Assembly (NCBI RefSeq): GCF_023229025.1
Contig: NZ_JALOAA010000063.1
Location: 1 to 6,602, forward strand
Direction: 5' to 3'
Length of the DNA: 6,602 nucleotides
DNA from: Sulfurimonas sp.
GTDB taxonomy: Bacteria > Campylobacterota > Campylobacteria > Campylobacterales > Sulfurimonadaceae
Each line of letters opens with the position of its first letter. The stretch's first letter is position 1. Position numbers and translations under genes: made by a program. Below the pieces are notes generated by a model that did not search any database, was not told the DNA's origin, and saw nothing but the letters and a program-made list of their open reading frames with translations. This document shows positions 1 through 5,619 of the stretch, piece after piece.

Positions 1-1
1 G

Positions 2-43
2 GATAAGTCATCAAATATGAATATAGATAGAAAGATAGTTTAG
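2..43 (+). CDS. Possible C-terminal tail of an upstream gene (partial)
   Basis: Reading from base 2 gives 13 sense codons (Asp-Lys-Ser-Ser-Asn-Met-Asn-Ile-Asp-Arg-Lys-Ile-Val) and then TAG at 41-43. The stop overlaps the Shine-Dalgarno sequence of the next gene, whose ATG is only 9 bases further on. That is the spacing of genes within one operon, so this may be the end of a gene of the same integrated element. The stretch is too short to identify, and an open frame of this length can occur by chance in AT-rich DNA. Confidence 0.3.
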   Translation, partial: DKSSNMNIDRKIV

Positions 44-52
44 GAGGAAAAT

Positions 53-400
53 ATGTCGGAAATTTCAGAAAATGTTTTAAAACTTATTTTACAAAAGCTT
101 GAATCTCAAGAAGAGTTATTGGTCTTGCTAATTCCTGATTTCAAAACAAAAAAAGGTGTTGCAAACTTTTTTGGTGTGTGCGAAAAAACACTTGATAATT
201 GGAAAGAAAGCGGTAAATTTCAAGAGGGAGTAGAGTATTTTATAAATGAAAAAGGCAAGGTAGAATACATACCTCAAGGTCTCTATGAACATAGAAAAAA
301 CAGACAAAATAAACAAACTAATAATGATGTGAAGAAAGAAAAACAAAAGATATATCATCCATCAGTTATGAATATTGTGAAAGGATTGAAAGTTGGCTAA
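53..400 (+). CDS. Small helix-turn-helix protein, probable excisionase/directionality factor
   Basis: A 115-residue cytosolic, probably DNA-binding protein. The start is well supported: TAGGAGGA (41-48) precedes the ATG by 4 bases. Residues about 1-25 are a short amphipathic helical lead. Residues about 33-62 read as a MerR/excisionase-type helix-turn-helix: a Lys-Gly-Val-Ala-Asn-Phe-Phe-Gly-Val helix, then a recognition helix with Lys-Thr-Leu-Asp-Asn-Trp, then a Gly-Lys-Phe-x-x-Gly-Val-x-Tyr-Phe hairpin like the wing in this fold. The tail (81-100) is rich in Lys, Asn and Gln. The gene overlaps the downstream recombinase gene by 8 bases on the same strand, the xis-int arrangement of many phages and integrative elements. 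I infer that it biases recombination toward excision or represses the int promoter. It could instead be a general element regulator. Fold confidence is moderate; the exact role is inferred from position. Confidence 0.7.
   Translation: MSEISENVLKLILQKLESQEELLVLLIPDFKTKKGVANFFGVCEKTLDNWKESGKFQEGVEYFINEKGKVEYIPQGLYEHRKNRQNKQTNNDVKKEKQKIYHPSVMNIVKGLKVG
381..395 (+). promoter_or_regulatory. Ribosome binding site fixing the TTG start of the recombinase
   Basis: AAGGA at 381-385 lies 7 bases before TTG 393-395. The in-frame TGA at 387-389 rules out any longer product. The site lies inside the last codons of the helix-turn-helix gene, so ribosomes finishing that gene could restart here. Confidence 0.6.
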
Positions 401-1583
401 ATCAAACAAAAGAGAAAAAGTAAATTACCTAGATTTTACATTTACGATTTTTGAAAAATATGATAAGTGGCAGATCTCATTTTATCCAGTAAAAGGGCAA
501 CCTCTAAAGAAAAAAACTACAGGATTAGAGGCTACAGCTTCAAATCTGATTATTGTTAAAAGAGAGATTATTCCATCAATTGTGGAATATTTGACAGGTA
601 AGGTTGAGCTTTTTGTACAAAAAGAAGACTTGTGTGTTCAAGAGTGGGCAGAGGAGTTCTTTATAGTACATAAAGATAAAGTTCGTTCTCATGTGTATAA
701 ACGAAATTTAGGGCATTACAACAATCATATAAAGCCATATTTTGGAGATAAGTTACTGCATTTAATTAAACCAATTGATATTGAAAAATGGCAAAATAAA
801 TTGCTTAAGGAGTTTAAACATTTAACGGTACAAAAGTATCGCTCTGTTTTTCTTAGTATTTTTGATTATGCAGTTAAAAATGAGGTAGTTGAGTCAAATC
901 CTATACGAAAGGTTGAATCACCTAAGACGATCGAAAAGGTTACAATGCACGATAATGATGAAGAAAACGATATTTTTCCATTTTCAGAAGCTGAGATAAA
1001 AACTCTTTTAGAGAAGGCAGATGGCTATCTAAAAAACTTCATCATGTTAATGTATGCAAGCGGTATCAGGCCAGGGGAAATAATAGCTTTAAGTTGGAAT
1101 GATATTGACTTTAATAAAAAGCAAATTAATATTTATAAAACAATAGTAAATGGCAAAATAGGTCCTGTTAAAACGCAATCCAGTAAAAGAAAGATCGATA
1201 TGCTTCCATTGGCTGAGATGGCTTTAAAAGAGCAGTATAAAATAACAAGCAATAATGAGTATATTTTTATAAGCAATCAAAAAAAGCTATTTTACTCCCA
1301 TGACATCATCAATGTAAGACTAAAAAAGGTTTTAAAAGCAAATAAGATCCAAGTTAGAAAACTGTATAATCTTAGACATACATTTGCTTCACAGCTTATA
1401 GCAGCTGGTGAAGATATAACTTGGGTAAGCAAAACATTGGGGCATAAAGATGCTCAAACAACTTTGATGTATTACACCAAGTTTATTAAAAAAGGTGAAA
1501 ACGAGAGACTTGAAAAAATATCCAAAATTGGAGCGAATTTTGGAGCGAATATTTTTGATAGTGGCTTAAAAGCCGATAAATAG
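393..1583 (+). CDS. Tyrosine recombinase / integrase of an integrated element
   Basis: A 396-residue site-specific tyrosine recombinase, complete and of normal length for a phage or island integrase. Residues about 12-66 form a beta-rich arm-binding domain, about 78-165 a helical SAM-like core-binding domain, and about 195-370 the catalytic domain. Visible catalytic residues are Arg226 (Gly-Ile-Arg-Pro-Gly-Glu), Lys260 in the beta-hairpin, Arg328 in Leu-Arg-His-Thr-Phe-Ala, His351 (Leu-Gly-His) and the nucleophile, most likely Tyr361 of Tyr-Tyr-Thr-Lys-Phe (Tyr360 is possible). The first histidine of the usual His-x-x-Arg box is Tyr325. The start is TTG at 393: an in-frame TGA lies at 387-389, AAGGA (381-385) is 7 bases upstream, and no early ATG exists in frame. 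The 8-base overlap with the helix-turn-helix gene suggests translational coupling. The tail repeats Gly-Ala-Asn (about 380-386), encoded by the direct repeat described separately. I infer that this gene marks the right end of an element extending to the left. Confidence 0.95.
   Translation: MAKSNKREKVNYLDFTFTIFEKYDKWQISFYPVKGQPLKKKTTGLEATASNLIIVKREIIPSIVEYLTGKVELFVQKEDLCVQEWAEEFFIVHKDKVRSHVYKRNLGHYNNHIKPYFGDKLLHLIKPIDIEKWQNKLLKEFKHLTVQKYRSVFLSIFDYAVKNEVVESNPIRKVESPKTIEKVTMHDNDEENDIFPFSEAEIKTLLEKADGYLKNFIMLMYASGIRPGEIIALSWNDIDFNKKQINIYKTIVNGKIGPVKTQSSKRKIDMLPLAEMALKEQYKITSNNEYIFISNQKKLFYSHDIINVRLKKVLKANKIQVRKLYNLRHTFASQLIAAGEDITWVSKTLGHKDAQTTLMYYTKFIKKGENERLEKISKIGANFGANIFDSGLKADK
1521..1544. 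repeat. Perfect 9-6-9 inverted repeat, candidate recombinase core-type site
   Basis: Arms TCCAAAATT (1521-1529) and AATTTTGGA (1536-1544) are exact reverse complements around the 6-base spacer GGAGCG (1530-1535). Two inverted arms of about 9-11 bp around a 6-8 bp spacer is the geometry of core sites cut by tyrosine recombinases, and this copy lies about 40 bases before the stop of a tyrosine recombinase gene. It is also coding (Ser-Lys-Ile-Gly-Ala-Asn-Phe-Gly), so chance or a simple RNA hairpin are alternatives. Calling it an attachment site is inference. Confidence 0.4.
1528..1550 (+). repeat. 11-bp tandem direct repeat with 12-bp period in the recombinase 3' end
   Basis: TTGGAGCGAAT occurs at 1528-1538 and again at 1540-1550, separated by one base. 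It encodes the duplicated Gly-Ala-Asn in the recombinase tail. The first copy is interlocked with the inverted repeat at 1521-1544. Direct repeats next to a core are typical of arm-type recombinase sites, but two short copies are weak evidence alone. Confidence 0.5.
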
Positions 1584-1594
1584 GGGAATATAGA

Positions 1595-1975
1595 GTGAAA
1601 TTGAGAGTTTATTACGAAGACACAGATACCGGTGGAGTGGTTTATCACTCAAACTACCTTAACTTTTGTGAGCGTGCAAGAAGTGAGGCATTTTTTGTAA
1701 AAGGTTTATCTCCGATTTTGCAGAGTGGGCATTTTGTAGCAAGAAGAGTGGAGGCGGATTTTATAAGCAGTGCAAAATTGGGTGATGAGCTAGAGATAAA
1801 AACGGAGCTTTTTGAGATGAAGGCTGCATCTTTTGTGCTTGAGCAAACTATTTTTAGAGATGAAAAAAAGATATTTAAACTACATATAACGTTAGCGTAT
1901 ATAAACTTTGAGGGCAAACCTCAAAGAATAACAAAAGAGGTTAGCGAGCTAATAAATTCACTCTTCTCCTGCTAA
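1595..1975 (+). CDS. ybgC: YbgC-family acyl-CoA thioesterase (hotdog fold)
   Basis: A 126-residue single-domain cytosolic hotdog-fold thioesterase of normal YbgC length. The family hydrolyses acyl-CoA or acyl-ACP thioesters, and in many proteobacteria it is linked to phospholipid metabolism and the Tol-Pal envelope system. Residues 6-21 carry the family signature Tyr-Tyr-Glu-Asp-Thr-Asp-Thr-Gly-Gly-Val-Val-Tyr-His-Ser-Asn-Tyr. Asp11 aligns with the catalytic Asp and His18 is the conserved active-site His; Glu-Arg-Ala-Arg-Ser-Glu follows at about 26-31. The start is GTG 1595 because the frame is closed by TAA at 1577-1579 and AGGGG (1582-1586) is well placed. No tol or pal genes are adjacent. 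The gene starts 11 bases after the recombinase stop, so its native promoter has been displaced or lies inside the recombinase 3' end. Its last 18 bases overlap the convergent gene on the other strand. Confidence 0.93.
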   Translation: MKLRVYYEDTDTGGVVYHSNYLNFCERARSEAFFVKGLSPILQSGHFVARRVEADFISSAKLGDELEIKTELFEMKAASFVLEQTIFRDEKKIFKLHITLAYINFEGKPQRITKEVSELINSLFSC

Positions 1976-3217
1976 CCTATATTGAAGAAACCGAGAGACG
2001 GATGGTCGCATTAATTTTATAGGGTAGAGCATCTGATTCTCTTTGTACTCAATATCATATTCGCGCTTTTCTCCATTTATTAGATGAGAAAAATAGTCTA
2101 TTCCCACTGTTGTTGTATAGTTTATCCAATCGTACACTATGTCATTTCCTAAGAGTGAGTTTGTCTCAATTAAAACATCTTTGTTCTGGGTTATAGAGTT
2201 TGCAATTAGCATATTTTTTCTATCATGATACTGTGTCATAGATAGAAGCAGAGGATTATAGTTTGTCTGTGTTGAGAGTATGTTTGTAGCATTTGCATCA
2301 TAAAGAGTAAGCTGAGATATTATCATTCCGCTTTTAATAATAGGGGTATTCATAAAAAATGATCCTCCGTTTATCTTCTCATTCTCTTTTAGTTGTTTCT
2401 CAAGATTTGTCGTTTGTTGTGGGATAGAGAATTTAATAACTAGCGGTGCTTCATCGGGATTTGTATTTAAAACATTTCTGCCTATACTCTGCTCCGCATA
2501 TCTACTCTTAAAAGTATTTTCTTGATACGCCGACAGCTGCTCTCCTACCGGTGAACGGTCATAAAATATAACTAGAGGCGAACCTGATTCGTTTAAAAGT
2601 AAGTCGCTTTGAGCTCTATAATCTATCCCTCCATAATGAAGGTAGCTTGAAGTGCTTTTTGTATCTTTTTTGTTTATGGTTGGAAAATATATATTTATAT
2701 CGGGATCTATTTTTGAGACAACCGCTTCGCCCTCTTGGGTCAGCGGTGCAATAACATAGAAAAAACCATCTTCTTGTATCTTTTTTAATGTTTTTAAAAT
2801 CTCATCATGGCCCTCGTCTTCTATCGTATAGCTCTTTAGCTCAAAAGGTCGATTTTTTGACATCATGTAGGCAAATGAAGCGTTTGTTGTTGAAGCTGCA
2901 TATCTTGATATTTTTTTATATGGTAGTAGCAGAGCAATACGAAGTCTCTTATCAGAGATGATTTTTTTTATGTTAAATATAGCTAAGTACTCCTCTCTTC
3001 TTGCTTCTAAGACATCATCTTGGAGTTTTTTATCTGCATGAGCTAAAAAAGAGAAGATATAGCCATTTTCTAGATGCTCCTGCAAACACTCCTCGTTACA
3101 AGGGTATGGATCTAAATTTTGTATATATGTTTTTGAAAGAGGAATATCTGAGATTAAAAATTTTTGTGCAAATAGTGCTGCGGGAAGCAACATCGCTAAT
3201 AGATATATTTTTTTCAT
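1958..3217 (-). CDS. Exported protein of unknown function, possible periplasmic-binding-like fold
   Basis: A 419-residue conserved-looking protein that I cannot assign to a named family. Residues 1-17 form a signal peptide (Lys-Lys, a hydrophobic run, cleavage likely after Leu-Phe-Ala17), so the product is probably periplasmic. There is no lipobox or later membrane segment. Cys40 and Cys44 (Cys-Asn-Glu-Glu-Cys) could form a disulfide. Residues about 92-225 alternate strands and helices as in type I periplasmic-binding or LpoA-like domains: Arg-Ile-Ala-Leu-Leu-Leu-Pro near 93, Tyr-Val-Ile-Ala-Pro-Leu near 154, and Pro-Leu-Val-Ile-Phe-Tyr-Asp near 214. The fold call is by eye. The start is ATG 3217, whose A and T overlap the TGA of the preceding gene as ATGA, with AAGAG upstream. 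A TTG two codons earlier is less likely. It is second in an operon with the glycosylase homologue and converges on ybgC with an 18-base overlap. Confidence 0.85.
   Translation of the reverse strand: MKKIYLLAMLLPAALFAQKFLISDIPLSKTYIQNLDPYPCNEECLQEHLENGYIFSFLAHADKKLQDDVLEARREEYLAIFNIKKIISDKRLRIALLLPYKKISRYAASTTNASFAYMMSKNRPFELKSYTIEDEGHDEILKTLKKIQEDGFFYVIAPLTQEGEAVVSKIDPDINIYFPTINKKDTKSTSSYLHYGGIDYRAQSDLLLNESGSPLVIFYDRSPVGEQLSAYQENTFKSRYAEQSIGRNVLNTNPDEAPLVIKFSIPQQTTNLEKQLKENEKINGGSFFMNTPIIKSGMIISQLTLYDANATNILSTQTNYNPLLLSMTQYHDRKNMLIANSITQNKDVLIETNSLLGNDIVYDWINYTTTVGIDYFSHLINGEKREYDIEYKENQMLYPIKLMRPSVSRFLQYRLAGEE
3214..3217 (-). promoter_or_regulatory. ATGA stop-start overlap coupling two genes
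   Basis: On the minus strand the TGA of the glycosylase homologue (3216-3214) shares bases with the ATG of the exported protein (3217-3215). This 4-base overlap is typical of translational coupling and is the reason for preferring the ATG over TTG at 3223. Confidence 0.75.
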
Positions 3218-3870
3218 AGACAACTCTTTATAGTTTTAAGATCATTAAATGTTATTTTTTTATCATCCGGATTTCTAAGGAGATGATTTGGATGATAAAT
3301 CGGAATCAATTTGTAATCTTTAAAGCTTACAACATGACCTCTTACACTCCCAAAATTCTCATCTTCAGATGTAACTTTAGCATAAGCATCCTTACCTAGA
3401 GTTACAATTACCTTGGGTTTAATAAACTTTATTTGTGAAAACAGATGGTTTTTGCAAGAGTCCCACTCTGAGCTTGATGGAGTATTTGAGTTTAACGGTT
3501 TGCACTTTATGGCATGTGTAAAGTAGATATCTTGTATCTTTAGCTCTAAAACATTCTCTATCATATCTTTTAGCATTGCACCGCTTCTGCCGCAGTAGTA
3601 TGAGTTTGTGTTATCCTCGTTGTAAGAGACTGTATAGTCTATTATCATGAGATCTGCATTTGGATTTCCATAGCCGCTCATACTCTGAGTTCTCGATTTG
3701 CTTAAGTCACAGAGATGGCATGTAGAGATATTTTTTCTTAATTCATCAAGGGTATTGGATTTTTCATTTAAACTTGTCTGATTTGCAGAAAATGAATCAA
3801 TATATTCAAACCCAAGAGCTTTAAGCCGATATAAATTCTGCAAGAGAAGTAGATTTTGAAAAGAGTTCAA
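3214..3870 (-). CDS. Family-4-like uracil-DNA glycosylase homologue with degenerate motif A
   Basis: A 218-residue cytosolic protein of the uracil-DNA glycosylase superfamily, nearest by eye to family 4 (UDGa), whose members remove uracil from DNA and carry a 4Fe-4S cluster. Four candidate ligands are present: Cys51-x-x-Cys54, Cys123 and Cys139; the 16-residue spacing of the last pair fits the family. Cys-Gly-Arg-Ser-Gly-Ala-Met-Leu near 93 matches the Val-Gly-Arg-Ala-Gly segment, and His193-Pro-Asn with Leu-Leu-Arg-Asn-Pro after it matches motif B. Motif A, normally Gly-Glu-x-Pro-Gly, is Asp78-Tyr-Thr-Val-Ser, so glycosylase activity is doubtful. Residues 1-45 are a helical extension. I chose TTG 3870 because AAAAGG (3877-3882) sits 6 bases upstream; TTG 3876 directly abuts it. 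A TATAAT lies 22 bases upstream. The stop overlaps the next gene's ATG. Confidence 0.85.
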   Translation of the reverse strand: MNSFQNLLLLQNLYRLKALGFEYIDSFSANQTSLNEKSNTLDELRKNISTCHLCDLSKSRTQSMSGYGNPNADLMIIDYTVSYNEDNTNSYYCGRSGAMLKDMIENVLELKIQDIYFTHAIKCKPLNSNTPSSSEWDSCKNHLFSQIKFIKPKVIVTLGKDAYAKVTSEDENFGSVRGHVVSFKDYKLIPIYHPNHLLRNPDDKKITFNDLKTIKSCL

Positions 3871-3891
3871 TAGCAACCTTTTAAAATATAA

Positions 3892-3897
3892 ATTATA
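3892..3897 (-). promoter_or_regulatory. Putative -10 element for the glycosylase-homologue operon
   Basis: TATAAT is present on the minus strand, a perfect sigma-70 -10 hexamer. Transcription would start near 3885, giving a leader of about 15 bases that just contains the AAAAGG binding site. No convincing -35 is seen, which is usual for Campylobacterota promoters. In such AT-rich DNA a chance match is possible. Confidence 0.45.
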
Positions 3898-3949
3898 AAG
3901 ATGTGAGTATATTTAAAGAGTGGTTAAAATCTACTTTATAAACTTTTGA

Positions 3950-3955
3950 TAGAAT
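3950..3955 (+). promoter_or_regulatory. Putative -10 element for the GGDEF-EAL gene
   Basis: TAGAAT preceded by TTTTGA lies 26 bases before the chosen TTG start. Transcription would begin near 3962. With the minus-strand TATAAT at 3892-3897, the 111-base gap between the two chosen starts would hold a pair of back-to-back promoters. There is no clear -35. Confidence 0.35.
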
Positions 3956-3981
3956 GTTGAAAAGTATTTTTGGAGAACAAT

Positions 3982-5565
3982 TTGAATCTTGAGAACAAAG
4001 TATTAGATATTAACAGTTTTAAATTAGAGTCTTCGCGGGAAATTCAAAATATAATTAGAAATATTGAGAACTTAAAAGATAATAATATACTTATCCACAT
4101 AATCTCTTTTATTCACAATACTGTTTTGGTTCAAAGCTTAAAAAGTGAGTTAAATAAAATAGTTCCTAATGCAAAAGTTATTCTGTTAAAGCATGAAGAT
4201 AAAGTAAGCACGCAGTTAACGATTTATTCTCTAAAAAGAGAGACGAATGCCCAAGAGATTAGCGATGAGATAACCAGAGAGCTATATATACAAACAACAA
4301 AAAATGAGCTAAATATAAAAGAGTATAGAAATAAACTCTTTAGCAGATATTTTACAGATCACCTCACTAACCTTCCAAATACATATAAACTTAGAAATGA
4401 TTTAGATGAGATTAAAGATTTTTCCTTAGTTGTTTTTAACATAGATAACTTTCAGACAATAAATAATTTCTACGGTTATATAGTTGGAGATTATGTAATA
4501 GAAAAGGTCGGAAAATATCTTCAAAAGAGTATTCCGGAGTATCATATTTATAAATTATCAGGCGATGAGTTTGCTTTTATCATAGATAAAGAGATGGGAT
4601 TTTATGAACTAAAGGATTACTTAGAATCTCTTTATGAGAAGATAAAAAATATTAAAATTGTCTATCAGGATATAAATATATATGTTGATTTTACTTTGGC
4701 ATCTTCCTCAAATATAGATAGTAAAAACATATTTTCAAAAGTTGCAATGGCACTAAAATATGCCAAAGAGATAGGTGCAAAATATTGGATATATGAAGAT
4801 AGAATGAATTTTGAAAATGAGTACAAGAGAAATCTAAAGCTCTCCGGAGTTGTGCGTGATGCGGTTGAAAACCTAAGAATAATGCCATACTATCAGGCAA
4901 TAGTCGATACTAAAACATTAGAGGTAAAAAAGTATGAGTGTTTAGCCAGAATAGTAGATAAAAATGAAAAAATATTAGCTCCTGCTCTTTTTATACCTAT
5001 TGCAAAGAAGATAAAAGTTTACAACATAGTAACAAAAACTATAATCGATAAGTCATTTGAAACATTTGAAGATAGTGAATTTGAGTTTAGCATAAACCTC
5101 TCTATAGAAGATATAATGAGCAGCGAGATTTTTAACTTCATTGTTGATAAATTAAAAAAATCAAAAGCATCTAAGAGAGTAATATTTGAACTTCTAGAAT
5201 CCGATGCAATAGAAGATTTTAAGAAAGTTGAACGCTTTATATCCGAAGTAAAGAGACATGGCGCAAAGATTGCCATAGATGATTTTGGCAGCGGGTATTC
5301 AAACTTTGGGTATTTAACTAGAATGAATGCCGATTTTATAAAAATAGACGGCTCTTTGGTACAAGATATAGATGTGGATCAAAATGCACTTTTTGTTGTT
5401 GAGACAATAGTTGATTTTGCCAGAAAATTAAACATTAAGACAATAGCAGAGTATGTTCACTCAAGTGTTGTCATGGATATGATAAAAAAACTAGGGGTAG
5501 ATTACTCGCAAGGCTTTTACATTGATGAGCCCTCGGTTGAGTTAAGAAAAAAGAGTCAAAATTGA
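3982..5565 (+). CDS. GGDEF-EAL hybrid protein, predicted cyclic-di-GMP phosphodiesterase
   Basis: A 527-residue soluble c-di-GMP signalling protein with no membrane segment. Residues about 1-110 are a short alpha/beta region (Ile-Leu-Ile-His-Ile-Ile-Ser near 36) that faintly recalls the start of a FIST sensor domain. GGDEF domain, about 120-275: Asp126-His-Leu-Thr-Asn-Leu-Pro-Asn opens it; the signature is Ser193-Gly-Asp-Glu-Phe; the metal-binding Asp of the usual Asp-Ile-Asp is Asn153; guanine-contact positions Asn161 and Asp170 remain. EAL domain, about 285-520: Glu319-Cys-Leu-Ala-Arg, Asn372, Glu403/Glu406, Asp433-Asp434-Phe-Gly-Ser-Gly, Lys454, Glu490 and Gln510 are all present, while the second Glu of Ala-Glu-Gly-Val-Glu is His493. 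I infer that it degrades c-di-GMP and that the GGDEF domain is weak or only senses GTP. The TTG at 3982 is chosen because GGAG (3972-3975) lies 6 bases upstream; TTG 3970 has no good binding site. It stands alone between a divergent operon and a shared terminator. Confidence 0.92.
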   Translation: MNLENKVLDINSFKLESSREIQNIIRNIENLKDNNILIHIISFIHNTVLVQSLKSELNKIVPNAKVILLKHEDKVSTQLTIYSLKRETNAQEISDEITRELYIQTTKNELNIKEYRNKLFSRYFTDHLTNLPNTYKLRNDLDEIKDFSLVVFNIDNFQTINNFYGYIVGDYVIEKVGKYLQKSIPEYHIYKLSGDEFAFIIDKEMGFYELKDYLESLYEKIKNIKIVYQDINIYVDFTLASSSNIDSKNIFSKVAMALKYAKEIGAKYWIYEDRMNFENEYKRNLKLSGVVRDAVENLRIMPYYQAIVDTKTLEVKKYECLARIVDKNEKILAPALFIPIAKKIKVYNIVTKTIIDKSFETFEDSEFEFSINLSIEDIMSSEIFNFIVDKLKKSKASKRVIFELLESDAIEDFKKVERFISEVKRHGAKIAIDDFGSGYSNFGYLTRMNADFIKIDGSLVQDIDVDQNALFVVETIVDFARKLNIKTIAEYVHSSVVMDMIKKLGVDYSQGFYIDEPSVELRKKSQN

Positions 5566-5581
5566 TAAGTATAATTGGTGT

Positions 5582-5610
5582 TTTTATCAAGAGAGTCTCT
5601 CTTGATAAAA
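5582..5610. terminator. Bidirectional terminator hairpin between convergent genes
   Basis: A perfect 13-bp stem (5582-5594 with 5598-5610) closes a 3-base GTC loop. The stem core is ATCAAGAGA/TCTCTTGAT and its base is TTTT/AAAA, so transcripts from either strand run through U-rich sequence around the hairpin. It lies 16 bases after the GGDEF-EAL stop and 9 bases beyond the superoxide reductase stop on the other strand, so it can end both transcripts. Confidence 0.85.
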
Positions 5611-5619
5611 TATAAAGTA

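Noticed and set aside
128..358. Minus-strand open frame opposite the helix-turn-helix gene
   Set aside because: It is a shadow frame with biased Phe/Ile composition from AT-rich antisense codons and no ribosome binding site.
1563..1574. Short inverted repeat GGCTT-AA-AAGCC at the end of the recombinase gene as a terminator
   Set aside because: The stem is only 4-5 bp, lies within coding sequence and lacks a following T-run.
1654..1917. Minus-strand open frame inside ybgC
   Set aside because: The sense strand encodes a clear YbgC signature; the antisense frame is low-complexity Ser/Leu-rich and has no family features.
3001..3219. Plus-strand open frame opposite the exported-protein signal peptide region
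   Set aside because: The opposite strand has a signal peptide, ATGA coupling and consistent coding. This frame has no binding site or recognisable content.
3217..3223. TTG at 3223 as start of the exported protein
   Set aside because: The ATG two codons later gives a standard Met-Lys-Lys signal peptide and the ATGA overlap; nothing favours the TTG.
3970..3984. TTG at 3970 as start of the GGDEF-EAL protein
   Set aside because: It overlaps the GGAG that serves as the binding site for TTG 3982 and has only a weak AAAAG upstream.
4691..5276. Two minus-strand open frames (4691-4900 and 5019-5276) inside the GGDEF-EAL gene
   Set aside because: They lie opposite well-conserved GGDEF and EAL sequence and have no features of their own.
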